Shown here: piece after piece, positions 1-10,220 of the stretch
Numbering within the stretch: the first letter of the stretch is position 1
Layout of the letters: every line of letters begins with the position of its first letter
Assembly (NCBI GenBank): GCA_016711705.1
Contig: JADJSK010000002.1
Coordinates: forward strand, 496,001-560,000
Length of the DNA stretch: 64,000 nt
Direction of reading: 5' to 3'
Source of the DNA: Candidatus Brachybacter algidus
GTDB lineage: Bacteria; Bacteroidota; Bacteroidia; Chitinophagales; Saprospiraceae
The notes under the pieces: model-generated
Told to the model about the DNA's origin: nothing
Seen by the model: the letters and a program-made list of their open reading frames with translations, nothing else
Database searches by the model: none
Made by a program: the position numbers and the translations under genes

Positions 1-28
1 ATTTATTTAAAAAAACTAACAAACATAT

Positions 29-1834
29 ATGAACATGCGCTCACTGATATTTTTACTTTTTTTACCTCTTTTCGCAGCAGCGCAAATTCAGCGCCCAATT
101 GGTACTAATCTGGCAGGAGTTGTTGATTACTCTACAGAGCTAGTATTTACTGACGCATTTAAGCAATGTCGCGAATGGACTACTTTTAATGCTGACGATA
201 GTGGGCCTTGGGATACGCAGGTATATGTACCAATGAGGGCTGATGGATATCCGCTGCAAGTGCCAATCGTGTCTGACGCACATGTTGATCAGAAAGTGAG
301 GGCATTGATTTTGTGGGATATTCCGAATGCGATCCCTCTTGGTAAATACAGATTAATAGCTGAAGGAAAAGGTGAGATCAGGCTTGATTTCGGAGCTAAA
401 GGAACTTATATTTCTCCAGTTGATACCCTTGTTGAAGTGAATGGAGGGGTGGCACTCCAAATCGCTATTTCTGATGAAAAAGATCCTGTCCACAGTATTA
501 AATTTATTTATCCTGAATATGTTGATACTTATAAGGATAAAACTTTCACGGATGAATTTATGGATTTTATAAAAGACTTTCAGAATTTAAGATTCATGGA
601 TTGGCAGCGGACAAATAATTCTGATGTTGTTTCATGGAATGAAATAAGTAAGTATGATTATTACACACAAACCTTAAATTCAGGTGTAGCTTACGAATAC
701 ATTGTTGAATTGTCCAATTTGATGAAAAAAGATCCATGGATCTGTATTCCCCATTTAGCAGATGATGAATATATAATTCAATTGGCAAAATACTTAAACG
801 CTAATCTCGACCCATCTTTAAAGTTGCACTTAGAATATAGTAACGAAGTATGGAATGGTGGTTTTCAACAGCATCATGAAGCTGCTGATATGGCTGCGCA
901 AGCCGGTTATACAGGGCAAGAGTGGGAAAGAGCATGGAAGTGGACAGCGAGACGTTCGGCTGATATCTTCAGAATATTTGAAACAGAATTTGGAGGACAC
1001 GATCGACTTTACAGGATCATTCCTTCCCAAGCGGCTAATAGCTGGTTATCAAATCAAATAATTACATTTTTCGAAGATCCTACTTATAATCCAACACAGG
1101 TCGGAGCTGATGCCCTTGCAATAGCGCCATATTTTTGTGGCGAAGTTCCTCAGGAAATAGTCGCTGAAGGTAGTGTGAGTTCGATTACTGTTGAGGAGAT
1201 CGTAGCACGCATGAAAGAAAGTTTGCCGGTGGCATTTGCGTGGATGGATGAAAATAAGATCGTTGCAGATGCGCATAATCTTGAATTGATCAACTATGAA
1301 GGAGGCCAACATACTGTCGGAACCGGGGGTAATGAAAATATACAGGAATTGACAGATAAATTGACAGCCGCAAACAGGCATCCGGATCTCCATGAAGCAT
1401 ATTGTGAATATTTTAATTATTGGTATGAAAATTTTGGAGGTCTCTTCGCACACTTTTCTTCACATGGCAATTATTCCAAGTGGGGTAGTTGGGGAGTTAA
1501 AGAAACACTGGGTGATATAAATAACCCAAAATATCTCGCCTTGAAAGATTGCGTGTTTAGTTTTAATGATACACCATCAAGTACTAATCAAAATAATAAT
1601 AAATCATTATGGAAAGTATTCCCTAATCCTTCTCAGGGAATCATCAATATTTCCGGAAAGTTTACAATACCGCAAATTAATGTCTTAGATAGATTTGGTC
1701 ATGAAATACCATTTACTGTACAGAATAATTCGAATTACCTGCTTACAATTAAAATTAACCAGGTAGGAGTTTTTCTAATAATGATAAATGACGCTAGTAC
1801 AAGTCAAATTTTTCAGGTCGTCGTCATAAAATAA
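29..1834 (+). CDS. Secreted glycoside-hydrolase-like protein, T9SS cargo
   Basis: 601 aa with an N-terminal signal peptide (hydrophobic RSLIFLLFLPLFAAA) and a C-terminal T9SS type A sorting domain starting near residue 530 with VFPNPSQG. The central part looks like a clan GH-A TIM barrel: Glu273 lies in YSNEVWN (acid/base-like 'NE' motif) and Glu424 in NYEGGQH (possible nucleophile). It would be exported by Sec, crossed through the outer membrane by T9SS and anchored or released to act on polysaccharide. Substrate cannot be told. A second ATG two codons in (position 35) is an alternative start. Fold assignment is inference from motifs; export signals are directly visible. Confidence 0.75.
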   Translation: MNMRSLIFLLFLPLFAAAQIQRPIGTNLAGVVDYSTELVFTDAFKQCREWTTFNADDSGPWDTQVYVPMRADGYPLQVPIVSDAHVDQKVRALILWDIPNAIPLGKYRLIAEGKGEIRLDFGAKGTYISPVDTLVEVNGGVALQIAISDEKDPVHSIKFIYPEYVDTYKDKTFTDEFMDFIKDFQNLRFMDWQRTNNSDVVSWNEISKYDYYTQTLNSGVAYEYIVELSNLMKKDPWICIPHLADDEYIIQLAKYLNANLDPSLKLHLEYSNEVWNGGFQQHHEAADMAAQAGYTGQEWERAWKWTARRSADIFRIFETEFGGHDRLYRIIPSQAANSWLSNQIITFFEDPTYNPTQVGADALAIAPYFCGEVPQEIVAEGSVSSITVEEIVARMKESLPVAFAWMDENKIVADAHNLELINYEGGQHTVGTGGNENIQELTDKLTAANRHPDLHEAYCEYFNYWYENFGGLFAHFSSHGNYSKWGSWGVKETLGDINNPKYLALKDCVFSFNDTPSSTNQNNNKSLWKVFPNPSQGIINISGKFTIPQINVLDRFGHEIPFTVQNNSNYLLTIKINQVGVFLIMINDASTSQIFQVVVIK

Positions 1835-1929
1835 TTATTTAGATAATAAATAGCTATTTGTAAATATGGATTTTTAAATTTTTGTATTTTAAATAGTTTC
1901 ATTTGCTAGTCTCAATCATCGAAGTTTCT

Positions 1930-1956
1930 TTCTAATTTCTAACTTCTAACTTCTAT
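1930..1956. repeat. Degenerate heptamer array
   Basis: Three to four units of TCTAACT/TCTAATT type with period 7. It lies 17 nt beyond the stop of the minus-strand epimerase gene; read on that gene's strand the units are purine-rich (AGAAGTT). Confidence 0.7.
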
Positions 1957-1972
1957 TAAGTAATTCGAAACT

Positions 1973-2932
1973 TTAAGTATTACCTATCACTTCTGAGAAT
2001 ACATATTTAGTCCGAAATACCTTTTCTTCTTCGGGCTCCAAATAGATTAATCCAATATTATTATTAAATGCATCAGGCGCAGCACTCAGATTTTCTATTG
2101 CGATACTTTGCCTGTCATCAGGCGTATATATTTGTAAGTAAGGGTAACTATCGTCCGGATAAATCTCCAATTTTATCCCTTGTACTTCGTCAGCAAATAC
2201 GCATGCGGGCCCTTCCATAGCAGGATCCAACACAAAACAATTATCCAGAACAGTATTATTAATTAATTCCGCATCCTGAAATTTAGAATAAATTATTACC
2301 TGTCCGGTTGGAATTAACTCCGCATCGAATTCGAGTAAAGTATTACTTTTTATTTTTAATGTACAATCATTTATTAATGATCCTAAAGTAAAGTAGGGAT
2401 GCCAACCATCAGATATAGGAATGGCTTCTGTATGGTGATTGATTAATTTTGTTTCAATAATTAATTGATTGTGAGATTGTAATTTATATTTTATTTCAAT
2501 TGAATAATTGTATGGATATCCAATATCATTTCCTTTGTAATGATGGACTAAGCTTGCGAGAGCTTCTGTATTATTGGAATGAGTTGAAGTATTTTCAAAA
2601 ACTGAATTATAAATGAGACCATGGATATTATGATGGTCAAATCCAAATTTTCCAATCGTATGTTCTAGTTCATTGATTTTGTATTTTCCATCTTTTATTC
2701 TGCATACATATGGGCTTAGTTTGCAGCCTCTGAAACCTTTTTTTTCGCAATTATTATCGAAATCTAATTGATCATCATAGCCGGAAACTATATTCTTCCA
2801 CGCTCCTTCCACCATGATCTGCCAAGCATTCATGATACCACCACAGGACGGAAGGATCTCTATTCTATTTGATCGATCGGACAAAACAATTATATGTAAT
2901 CCATCTTTTTCTAATAATTCTGCTTTAAACAT
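1973..2932 (-). CDS. Aldose 1-epimerase (galactose mutarotase family)
   Basis: 319 aa, close to the family length. Interconverts alpha and beta anomers of hexoses. Family marks: HGLIYN around His104, DGWHPYFTLG with the catalytic-type His178, and the ENLSAAPDAFNN plus LEPEEE stretch near the C terminus that normally carries the catalytic Glu. No signal peptide, so cytoplasmic. It is convergent with the upstream secreted glycosidase-like gene, compatible with handling sugars released outside, though no operon links them. Start ATG at 2932 fits the family N terminus. Confidence 0.85.
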   Translation of the reverse strand: MFKAELLEKDGLHIIVLSDRSNRIEILPSCGGIMNAWQIMVEGAWKNIVSGYDDQLDFDNNCEKKGFRGCKLSPYVCRIKDGKYKINELEHTIGKFGFDHHNIHGLIYNSVFENTSTHSNNTEALASLVHHYKGNDIGYPYNYSIEIKYKLQSHNQLIIETKLINHHTEAIPISDGWHPYFTLGSLINDCTLKIKSNTLLEFDAELIPTGQVIIYSKFQDAELINNTVLDNCFVLDPAMEGPACVFADEVQGIKLEIYPDDSYPYLQIYTPDDRQSIAIENLSAAPDAFNNNIGLIYLEPEEEKVFRTKYVFSEVIGNT

Positions 2933-3050
2933 ACAATTCTTTATTTATTCTTAAATCCATCAAGTATTACCAGATGAACGTTTAACAAATTAAACAGTAA
3001 ATCAATTCATTTATATAAGATCACAAAAATATATAGATTTTTCCTTAAAA

Positions 3051-3131
3051 TTCTGACTTCTGACTTCTGACTTCTGACTTCTGACTTCTGACCACTAACT
3101 ACTTACCACAGACCACTTACTACTTATCACT
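3051..3131. repeat. Heptamer array (TTCTGAC)n with degenerate tail
   Basis: Six near-perfect TTCTGAC units (3051-3091) followed by degenerate units of the same period ending 7 nt before the stop codon of the minus-strand TonB receptor gene. On that gene's strand the array reads GTCAGAA. Confidence 0.85.
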
Positions 3132-3137
3132 GATACT

Positions 3138-5438
3138 TTATTTGATAATCCTAAACCTTACACCAAAAAATCCCCTGATTCCTTGATTTGGACCATAAAT
3201 ATAAGTTGGATCAAAGCTTAGAGCGTATGGATTTTCTGAGGTAGCCAAGATTTGTCCATTCGCATCATAGTTGACTTTTTTGTCGAATGGATCATGTGCA
3301 CGCGCTATGATAAAAGGATTACCTTTATTTGGTGTCCAGTTAAGTAGATTCTTTATACCAAAATAAAATTCTACTTTTTTCAAACCGGTATAAGTCAATT
3401 GAATATTTTGAATGCTCCACCATGGTGATGAAGGTGATCGTGGATCGGTCGAACTTAACAGAGGCAGGCGCATTGGACTATAAACATTGCCTGTATAATC
3501 AATTGAAATATTGGATTTTGGATATGTATAAGATACGGCCCATGTTCCTGTAAATTTCTCAGTCAGTAATTGTTGGGTCCTGACACCATTTTGATTAAGG
3601 GTATTTTCCATCCATGTTCCACCCGCTATAATTTGAAGGCCAAAGGGGAATGAAATATCCATATTTAGATTAATTCCTTTGCTGAGTGCGTAACCTTGCA
3701 GATTATCATATATAATTTTATTCGGATCTTGTTCCAAATCAGCTACGATCCTATTATTGAAATAGGTGTAGAATGTTGATAGATCAAAAGCAAGGTAAGT
3801 GCCATCTTTGATGAAAAATTTTCTAATATAATTTAAATTGATGTTATAAGACCTCTCCGGATTCAATTCATTAGCCACTATTACTTCTCTTGCACCGGTT
3901 AGTGCAGCGTGGTCCTCTGTAAATAAGTTAACAACTCTATACCCAGTTCCTGCGTTCAGCCTGATCATATTTTCAGGATCAATAGTCCATTTATACGCAA
4001 ATCTTGGAGTTAATATATTGCCATGATACGAATTGTAATCATATCTAATGCCTAGCAGTATTTTATGCTTCTTTGACAGCGCAATCTCATCTTGTGCAAA
4101 GATGCCGGGCAGCCAGGTGATGTGTGGTGCATTTTTATTTTTAGCATGTCAGCATTTTGAGTAGTCGGTGTGTTATCGTCATAGTATGTATATCTCAATG
4201 CAATGCCAAATAATAGGTCATGATTGCCGGCATTCTTATCCCAAGTCAACTGTGTGAATCCAATTTTTTGGGAAGCAATATATGAAGTCTTTCCATATCT
4301 ACTATCTTGTTCGTGCTCGTTATAGGAAAATGATAGCATCATTTTTTCAGTAAAAGGAAGTTCGTAATTACCTAGTAACTCCCACCTATTTGTATAAATA
4401 CTTTCACCATAAATACTGTCGCCTCCCCTAAAAAGAGCTATCGTATCTCAAATCACCTCCCCATCTATCCTCATACATATACCTCCCTGCTAAAGAAAAT
4501 TGACGATTATTTTTTCGTTTAATATCCCATTTTTGAAACAATGAAATCCGGTTCTGGAGCGTCATATCGGTGAAGTTGTCATGATTCTTATCTATTATAT
4601 TCTGAAAATTAAAATAATTGATACCCGTCAGTATAGAGGCCTTGTCTGCTGCGTTGACTTTGAAACTCACATCTGCATTATATTCCTTAGATGTAGTGAA
4701 GAAAATGTCTGTAGAAAGCATTGGAGCTTTATTTGGATCTTTGGTAATAATGTTGATCAATCCTCCCACTGCCTCACTACCATATAGTGAGGATGCAGGA
4801 CCTTTTACTACTTCTATACGTTCGACCAATGCATTTGGAATCCCGGATAATCCATAGACAGTAGATAGTGCACTAACTATCGGCATACCATCTAGTAGGA
4901 CCATCGTATATGGTCCTTCAAGTCCATTGATATGAATATCGCCGGTATTACAAACATTACAATTCAATTGTGGGCGAACTCCATTGACATTTTGGAGAGC
5001 TTCATATATATTTGGTGTTGGATTCTTTTTAAAGAAAGAAGGCGTGTATACTTCCACATTTACCGGGCTATCAGTTCTTCTTACTGCTTTTAATGTCCCT
5101 GTGACCACCACATCATTAAGGGTATTGTTTCCTTTGGTGAGGAGGAAATTTAATATAGAGGATGCATCTTTCGCCACGACAACCTTTTTCGTGAGTGTTT
5201 CAAAGCCGACGCCTGTGATTTGTAAATCATAAGTACCTTCAGGAATATTAGATAATTTATAATATCCCGCAGTATCTGTCATGGTACTGAAGGAAGAATT
5301 AAGATTACTGATGTTCACAAATCTGGCAGGGCCTTCCTCTGAACTGATAAAGCCTGAAATTTTTGAGCCTTGCCCCATTAAATGCTGGAACCCAATAATC
5401 GATAAAGCTAATATAGTAATATAAATTCTGAATTTCAT
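3138..5438 (-). CDS. TonB-dependent receptor, broken by two single-base frameshifts
   Basis: About 767 aa when repaired. Signal peptide, carboxypeptidase-like regulatory domain (about 24-105), plug domain (about 115-235, with LNCNVCNTGDIHINGL and KGPASSLYGSEAVGGLINII), then a 22-strand-type barrel. The frame is lost at an A5 run on the + strand (4430-4434, one base too many) and again at the T runs 4132-4142 (one base too few). Translation across both continues as convincing barrel sequence (GGDSIYGESIYTNRWE, then NAPHITWLPGIFAQDE). Divergent from a DtxR/MntR regulator with an operator between them, so the substrate is probably metal or metallophore (inference). The frameshifts may be sequencing errors. 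Confidence 0.85.
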
Positions 5439-5463
5439 TGAATAGTATCTTAAGTTATGGTTG

Positions 5464-5471
5464 CAAAAGTA
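5464..5471 (-). promoter_or_regulatory. Candidate -7 element for the TonB receptor
   Basis: On the minus strand this reads TACTTTTG, matching the Bacteroidota -7 consensus TAnnTTTG, 25 nt upstream of the receptor ATG. The DtxR-type palindrome lies just upstream, where it would block polymerase. Confidence 0.45.
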
Positions 5472-5476
5472 ATAAA

Positions 5477-5492
5477 GTTAGACTAATCTAAC
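5477..5492. promoter_or_regulatory. DtxR/MntR-type operator
   Basis: Perfect inverted repeat GTTAGA-CTAA-TCTAAC in the 111-bp gap between the divergent TonB receptor and DtxR-family genes. Its TTAG...CTAA architecture resembles known DtxR/MntR boxes. It sits just upstream of the receptor's -7 element and next to the regulator's -33 region, so it could control both. Binding is inference. Confidence 0.6.
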
Positions 5493-5496
5493 ATAA

Positions 5497-5523
5497 TTTG
5501 TTTCACTTTATTTTATATCTTTG
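5497..5523 (+). promoter_or_regulatory. Candidate promoter of the DtxR-family gene
   Basis: TATCTTTG at 5516-5523 matches TAnnTTTG exactly; TTTG at 5497-5500 could be the -33 element, though the 15-nt spacing is short. Predicted start of transcription is about 20 nt before the ATG at 5550. Confidence 0.4.
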
Positions 5524-5549
5524 AAAAGTTTTATTCAAATAGTTAATCT

Positions 5550-6206
5550 ATGCTACTTACTTATACTGAAGAAAATTACCTAAAAACCTTATTAAAGCTC
5601 ACTTTGGAGAGTAAACGCGCGGAAGCCGGCACTAATGAATTGGCGACACATCTGATGGTAAAGCCTGCCACAGTTAGCGACATGCTTAAGAAATTAAAAG
5701 AAAAGCAACTTGTTGATTATGAAAAGTACGGTAAGATCACTTTGACAGATGAAGGAAAGAAAATAGGCATCGAAATCATCAGGAGACATAGACTATGGGA
5801 GACATTCCTCTACGAAAAACTCGAATTTACCTGGGATGAAGTACATGAAGTTGCCGAACAACTGGAGCACATACATTCTGCTAAACTAGTCGATAAACTA
5901 GATAAATTCTTAAACTATCCGGCTTTTGATCCGCATGGCGACCCAATTCCAAATGTTCATGGAGAGTTGAACATTCAGTTTAAGAAAACTTTATTCGAAG
6001 TGGGTATTGGAGAGAGCTGTAAGATGGTTTCCGTAAAAGATAATTCTTCAACTTTTCTTCAATATGTTGTAAAACTAGGTTTGGGGCTCCATCAAAATAT
6101 TCAAGTCATCAGTAAACTCGATTATGACTCGAGCATGGTTATAGAAGTTGATGGGATACAATCTGCAGTAAGTCAGAAATTTGCAGAAAATGTTTTTGTT
6201 GTTTGA
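5550..6206 (+). CDS. DtxR/MntR-family metal-dependent transcriptional regulator
   Basis: 218 aa with the three family parts: N-terminal winged helix (about 1-65, ELATHLMVKPATVSDMLKKL), metal-binding dimerisation domain (about 66-140, RRHRLWETFL, EHIHS, FDPHGDPIP), and a C-terminal FeoA/SH3-like domain (about 150-218). Represses metal-uptake genes when loaded with Fe2+ or Mn2+. The length with the SH3 part is typical of the longer Bacteroidota members. The divergent TonB receptor and the GTTAGA/TCTAAC operator make that receptor its likely target. Which metal it senses cannot be read from sequence. Confidence 0.88.
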   Translation: MLLTYTEENYLKTLLKLTLESKRAEAGTNELATHLMVKPATVSDMLKKLKEKQLVDYEKYGKITLTDEGKKIGIEIIRRHRLWETFLYEKLEFTWDEVHEVAEQLEHIHSAKLVDKLDKFLNYPAFDPHGDPIPNVHGELNIQFKKTLFEVGIGESCKMVSVKDNSSTFLQYVVKLGLGLHQNIQVISKLDYDSSMVIEVDGIQSAVSQKFAENVFVV

Positions 6207-6211
6207 GGGCA

Positions 6212-6255
6212 GAAGTCAGTGGTCAGAGGTCAGTAGTCAGTAGTCAGCAGGCAGT
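6212..6255. repeat. Heptamer array (GTCAGTA)n starting at a stop codon
   Basis: Units such as GTCAGTG, GTCAGAG and GTCAGTA with period 7, beginning 6 nt after the DtxR-family stop codon and in sense orientation with it. Confidence 0.8.
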
Positions 6256-6289
6256 GACCTAATGATCTAAACTTATGAAAGAATGTCAA

Positions 6290-6650
6290 TCGGTGCGCAG
6301 ATTGTAATCGAAGATTAAAATTACTCCGAGAACTCTCAAAAATAATAGATTAAAAAGCAGCTATCTGTGTAAGGATTATAAAAAAGGAAAAATAATACCG
6401 AATGGAAATTCGTAATAGTCCAAATAAATTTGGTCAAACGACTTTCAGCTCGGTATTATACGGCATATTTTTGGTCAATTTTATTTTTCCGTTTCGTATA
6501 AAATCCTGTTCTCAAATCAATCTGAAATTTTCTTAGTGCTAGTCAGTTTTTAGGTACCTATTATTTTGAAGCAAATATACTCTGTGATAATAAAAGCGAA
6601 ATGGGTAATCACAAAAACACATCAGAGGTCAGAAATTAGAATTACATCCA
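6290..6650. repeat. Dispersed intergenic repeat element (copy 1)
   Basis: Gene-free stretch with a hairpin at 6301-6321 (arms ATTGTAATC / GATTAAAAT, GAA spacer, one mismatch) and a right end GAAGCAAATATACTCTGTG-like followed by GGGTAATC units. The same hairpin and similar right ends recur near 17475, 35375 and 36983. From 6650 to 6763 there are direct repeats of CTTTGTGAAACTTTG type. I see no gene in 6207-6763. Confidence 0.6.
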
Positions 6651-6763
6651 AACATTACTATTAATCTTTGTGAAACTTTGGTTTTCTTTGAGAAACTTTG
6701 TGAAATAGCTTAAAAGTAAAAGAGCAAACTTCAGAGGTCAGATTGACAATAATACCTAAAAAT

Positions 6764-7480
6764 TTAGCTGCTAATCTTCTTACCCTTTTTAATCACCACT
6801 TTTGAGCCATCAGCCACGAATACCGAATCAGGTTGCAGATCATTTAAAAATTCAAAATCTGCACCATAGACCTTCCCAAAATCTACTTTTATAGAATGGT
6901 TTAATAACTTATACACCGACCAACGTGGATGTTCTACCCCATATTCTGTGCTCACGTTTTCATTGACCTTATTGTATCCCCAATAATGCTCTGTGATAAA
7001 TTCTTCCTCACTTTCGGCTGCGATTGTTGTCAATTCTTTTGTAAATTCTACATTTATTGAATGCCATTCCTCTTTAAACCATTCATAAGAAACTGATACA
7101 ACGCCATCTTCTTCTGTTAGACTTTCTTTCATAGGCATCCGCTCATATTTTTCATTGTAAAGCGTATTAGCTATTAAGGCAAGCATATGCTTTGAAACGA
7201 TTTCTTTGATAAATACAACACCTCGTTTTATTGTGCCCTTGTCATTATATTTTACATAAAACCTTAAATTTACCTCTTCGAAATTTGTGTGAAATGGAAA
7301 TTTAATACCTATCAGTTTAGTATCCAAAAACATAAATCCCACAAGACTTACATAGCATTTCCCTTCAAATAAATCTAATTCTGTCCCATAAGGCAGATAA
7401 GGCAATAAAACCTTAGGATCTATGACATAATTTGCCATAAAAAGATTATTCCAGGAAGCTTTGAGTAGGGTAGTAGCCAT
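6764..7480 (-). CDS. DUF2071 (YqjF-like) family protein
   Basis: 238 aa. N-terminal ASWNNLFMANYVIDPKVLLP, then YLPYGTELDLFEGKCYVSLV and NLRFYVKY are the conserved blocks of the DUF2071/YqjF family, a beta-rich fold remote from acetoacetate decarboxylase. Function unknown. Its start lies 4 nt after the stop of the LytTR response regulator gene, so it is the last gene of the kinase-regulator operon. That link to signalling is context only. Confidence 0.8.
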   Translation of the reverse strand: MATTLLKASWNNLFMANYVIDPKVLLPYLPYGTELDLFEGKCYVSLVGFMFLDTKLIGIKFPFHTNFEEVNLRFYVKYNDKGTIKRGVVFIKEIVSKHMLALIANTLYNEKYERMPMKESLTEEDGVVSVSYEWFKEEWHSINVEFTKELTTIAAESEEEFITEHYWGYNKVNENVSTEYGVEHPRWSVYKLLNHSIKVDFGKVYGADFEFLNDLQPDSVFVADGSKVVIKKGKKISS

Positions 7481-7483
7481 AAT

Positions 7484-8229
7484 TTATGATTTTGTTCTTT
7501 TTACTAATACCGAATAAATATCAGCACTGATCTTCATATCTCCGAAAGCGGTATATATAAATTGATTATCATAACTATTGATGATGCCTGAATGAATCGC
7601 CTCAGAACGATTGATTCTTATAAAGTTCGGTTTAATTTGAGCTGGAACGAGCGAATCTAAACAATTTGACAAAGAAGTCCTGATCAGAAAAGTGCCGGTG
7701 TATTCAAAAGATTTTATCTCGACATAATTTTTCACAGCTTTGATTAAATACACATCTTTCCAAAGAACTTTATAGTTTTTAGAACCTATTTTGTGAAGAA
7801 GTAATCAGTTTCCGACACTTTATCTTCAGGTTTATTTGCAGCTTCGTTTTCATTGTAGTTTTGAAAGGCGACCTGGATGGTGCTAAACATTGTTTTGTCA
7901 TTAACTGGTTTCACTAGATAAGCAGATGGTCTTAGTCTTGATGCATTTGTTATAGTGTCCAGATCACTATATGCCGTAATAAAAATGAATGGCACATCTT
8001 TGATTTTTTTAAGTTCAGTAGCAAGATCTAAGCCCGTTCTTCCTTGATTATCTTCAAGGTTAATATCCATTATTGCAAGATCGAATACCTCATGTTCTAT
8101 AGCATATCTTGCTTCTTCGAAGTTATTACTCACATTCACCACTTCATATCCAAGATCGTTCAAACTTTGCCTCATATTTTCAGCTATGATGACTTCATCT
8201 TCTACTACGATCAGTTTAAGGGGTGTCAT
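7484..8229 (-). CDS. LytTR-family response regulator, frameshifted between its two domains
   Basis: About 248 aa when repaired. Receiver domain at residues 1-125 with acidic pair Glu10/Asp11, phosphoacceptor Asp55 (AIMDIN), FITAYSD and the lysine in YLVKPV; then a linker and a LytTR DNA-binding domain (VYLIKAVKNYVEIK, FIRINRS). The frame breaks at a four-T run on the + strand (7789-7792); one more base gives a smooth linker FFTKIGSKNYKVLWKD. The ATG overlaps the end of the kinase gene, implying translational coupling. The break may be a sequencing error, otherwise the receiver would be a stand-alone protein. Confidence 0.85.
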
Positions 8230-9875
8230 GTTTTATTTATTTTTATAGTGTAGTGATACGGTTGATTAGGATTATTTTCGATGGAAGCGTTTAACTGTTT
8301 ACTCAATAACTGTATAATTTGCGAGCCTAGTCCATAAATTCTTTGAGCCTTTGAATCGACGAATCCATTGTCAGAATATTTAATTAATATATGATCATTT
8401 TTATCAATGATATCTATAAACAACTCCAAAGTTAGATTATTTGTTTCAGCGTGTTTTATAGAATTAGAGATCCATTCATTGATAATCAGCGCCAACGAAA
8501 AACTTTGTTTTTGAGGAACTTGTGTATTATCAATATTCAAGTGGGTAATGATGCGTCTTTCAAATGAAAAACATTCTGTAATGGACGATACAAGTCTGTG
8601 CAGAAACCTTTTGAAATCAACAAAGTCTTCCTGTAGCATCATTTCTTCATGCATTACAGCTATACTTTCTATTCTTAATCTTGCTGCTTTTAAGTTTTCA
8701 ATTGTTGTAGGATTATCTGATTTTCGCTCCTGCATCTGTAGCAGACTGAAAATCATATGTAAATTGTTTTTAATACGATGATGCAGTTCTTTGTATAATA
8801 GCGTTGTTTTTTGGTTTGATATTTCCAACTCTTTCCAGATCCTAAAATATTTATTACTACTCCTTCTGAATACTATACTCATAAAAACAGAACCGATTGC
8901 CAGGATCCCTAGACCGATAAACGTAATGATCCAGATTTGATTGAGTCGCTTAAGGATTATAGATTTTTGCTTTTTAGTCTTGGCCTCCATATTAGCCAAT
9001 CTATTACTTATGGTATCGAATTCAACTTTATTGTTGACATAGGCATAGTTGAGTACATTTTGTTTGAGATAGGTGTATGAATTAGGAATGTCTCCCAAAG
9101 CTTCATACAGCTGAAATAATTGTTCACTATAGTAAAGACTATCATAAGAATTTGGTGCGTTAGCAAAAGTGTTCTCCAATGAGTCCAGGTATCTGAAAGG
9201 TCTCTCTTGCTTGCCGAACACTTCCAGTCTGCTTCTAGTCAGGAAATAATGATCCCTGTAATTGTTGGTCCCTGGTTCATTACGGACTTTTTTTTCATCC
9301 ACAAGTTCATCAAGGATCTTTTCGGCTAAAGGGTAGTTTCCAACTTCCGTGCTGATGAGTGCCATTTCTGGAATAAACTTCATAGTCATTCTTTCTTTTA
9401 CAGAATGAGTCTTTATTTCGGCATATAAATCATTTAATACTCTAATGCAATTTAAACTGTCTTTTATCTTGCCATATGAATGAGCCAGTAATTGCTTGAT
9501 ATAAAGCTGAGTCATTCTCATACTGTCGATCCTGCCATACATTTCTGATGCTTTTTCGTAATACTCTATGGTTTTTATGGGTTCCTTATTCCAGGCATCA
9601 TAGATCTTACCTTTTGCGAAAATACTTCTGGCAATAAGGATGGAATCGTTAAGTTCATTGGCGATCACGGCCGCTGTATCAAAAAATAGCTGACTTGCAA
9701 CAATTGCCGGGAGACCGGCTTTTTTTGAATATTCCTCGTTTCCCTTACTGATGTAATATTCAAATTTTTCCTTTGTTAAAAATACCTGTTCCAGCTCTGC
9801 AGGACTATTGTCACAACTTATAATTGTTGAAAGTAAGCAAAGTAGAAATAGGATATTTTTAAGGAATTCCTTCAT
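8226..9875 (-). CDS. TPR-containing sensor histidine kinase (HisKA_2 type)
   Basis: 549 aa from the ATG at 9875. I prefer this to the ATG at 9938 because it gives a lipoprotein-like signal (FLLCLLSTIISC). Residues about 30-300 are helical tetratricopeptide-like repeats in the periplasm, followed by a coiled coil, one membrane helix (IWIITFIGLGILAIG), a second coil, the phosphoacceptor box ELHHRIKNNLHMIFSLLQ and a GHKL ATPase domain (NEWISNSIKHA, YSDNGFV, GLGSQII). A typical Bacteroidota partner for a LytTR regulator, which overlaps its stop codon. The signal is unknown. Confidence 0.88.
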   Translation of the reverse strand: MKEFLKNILFLLCLLSTIISCDNSPAELEQVFLTKEKFEYYISKGNEEYSKKAGLPAIVASQLFFDTAAVIANELNDSILIARSIFAKGKIYDAWNKEPIKTIEYYEKASEMYGRIDSMRMTQLYIKQLLAHSYGKIKDSLNCIRVLNDLYAEIKTHSVKERMTMKFIPEMALISTEVGNYPLAEKILDELVDEKKVRNEPGTNNYRDHYFLTRSRLEVFGKQERPFRYLDSLENTFANAPNSYDSLYYSEQLFQLYEALGDIPNSYTYLKQNVLNYAYVNNKVEFDTISNRLANMEAKTKKQKSIILKRLNQIWIITFIGLGILAIGSVFMSIVFRRSSNKYFRIWKELEISNQKTTLLYKELHHRIKNNLHMIFSLLQMQERKSDNPTTIENLKAARLRIESIAVMHEEMMLQEDFVDFKRFLHRLVSSITECFSFERRIITHLNIDNTQVPQKQSFSLALIINEWISNSIKHAETNNLTLELFIDIIDKNDHILIKYSDNGFVDSKAQRIYGLGSQIIQLLSKQLNASIENNPNQPYHYTIKINKT

Positions 9876-10120
9876 TTTGTGAATATATAAAAGCGAAGGT
9901 AACGCATTATGAGAAAGGAAAACTTCATTCAACCTCAAAAATATATCAGTTCAGGCTCAAAGCCTTAGCAATATTCTTTTTATCGAATGTACCGGCTGTA
10001 TATTTGATTCAAGTTAGCGATATAGGATTACTGACTTTAAATTATAAGACCACCAATCCTCCTTTGTTACTGGAAGAGTAGCAAAAAACAAACTGATAAG
10101 AGGTAGTATTTTTATAGGAT

Positions 10121-10151
10121 ACGTGCACCACCCTGGTGCGCGTATTTTTTC
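10121..10151 (+). terminator. Rho-independent terminator with no gene upstream
   Basis: Ten-pair stem ACGTGCACCA / TGGTGCGCGT (one G-U) with a CCC loop, followed by ATTTTTT. It points in the + direction, but the only nearby upstream gene (histidine kinase) runs the other way. A TATATTTG box at 9999-10006 could start a ~140-nt transcript ending here. Confidence 0.6.
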
Positions 10152-10220
10152 TTTGTTTTGTTTTGGATAAATGAAACAACCCGATTTGATTAAAGATGAA
10201 TTTGTATAAAGTGTTAGTTG

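Noticed and set aside
1049..1453. 134-codon antisense frame within the first gene
   Set aside because: Shadow of the secreted glycosidase-like gene, which has strong coding motifs on the + strand.
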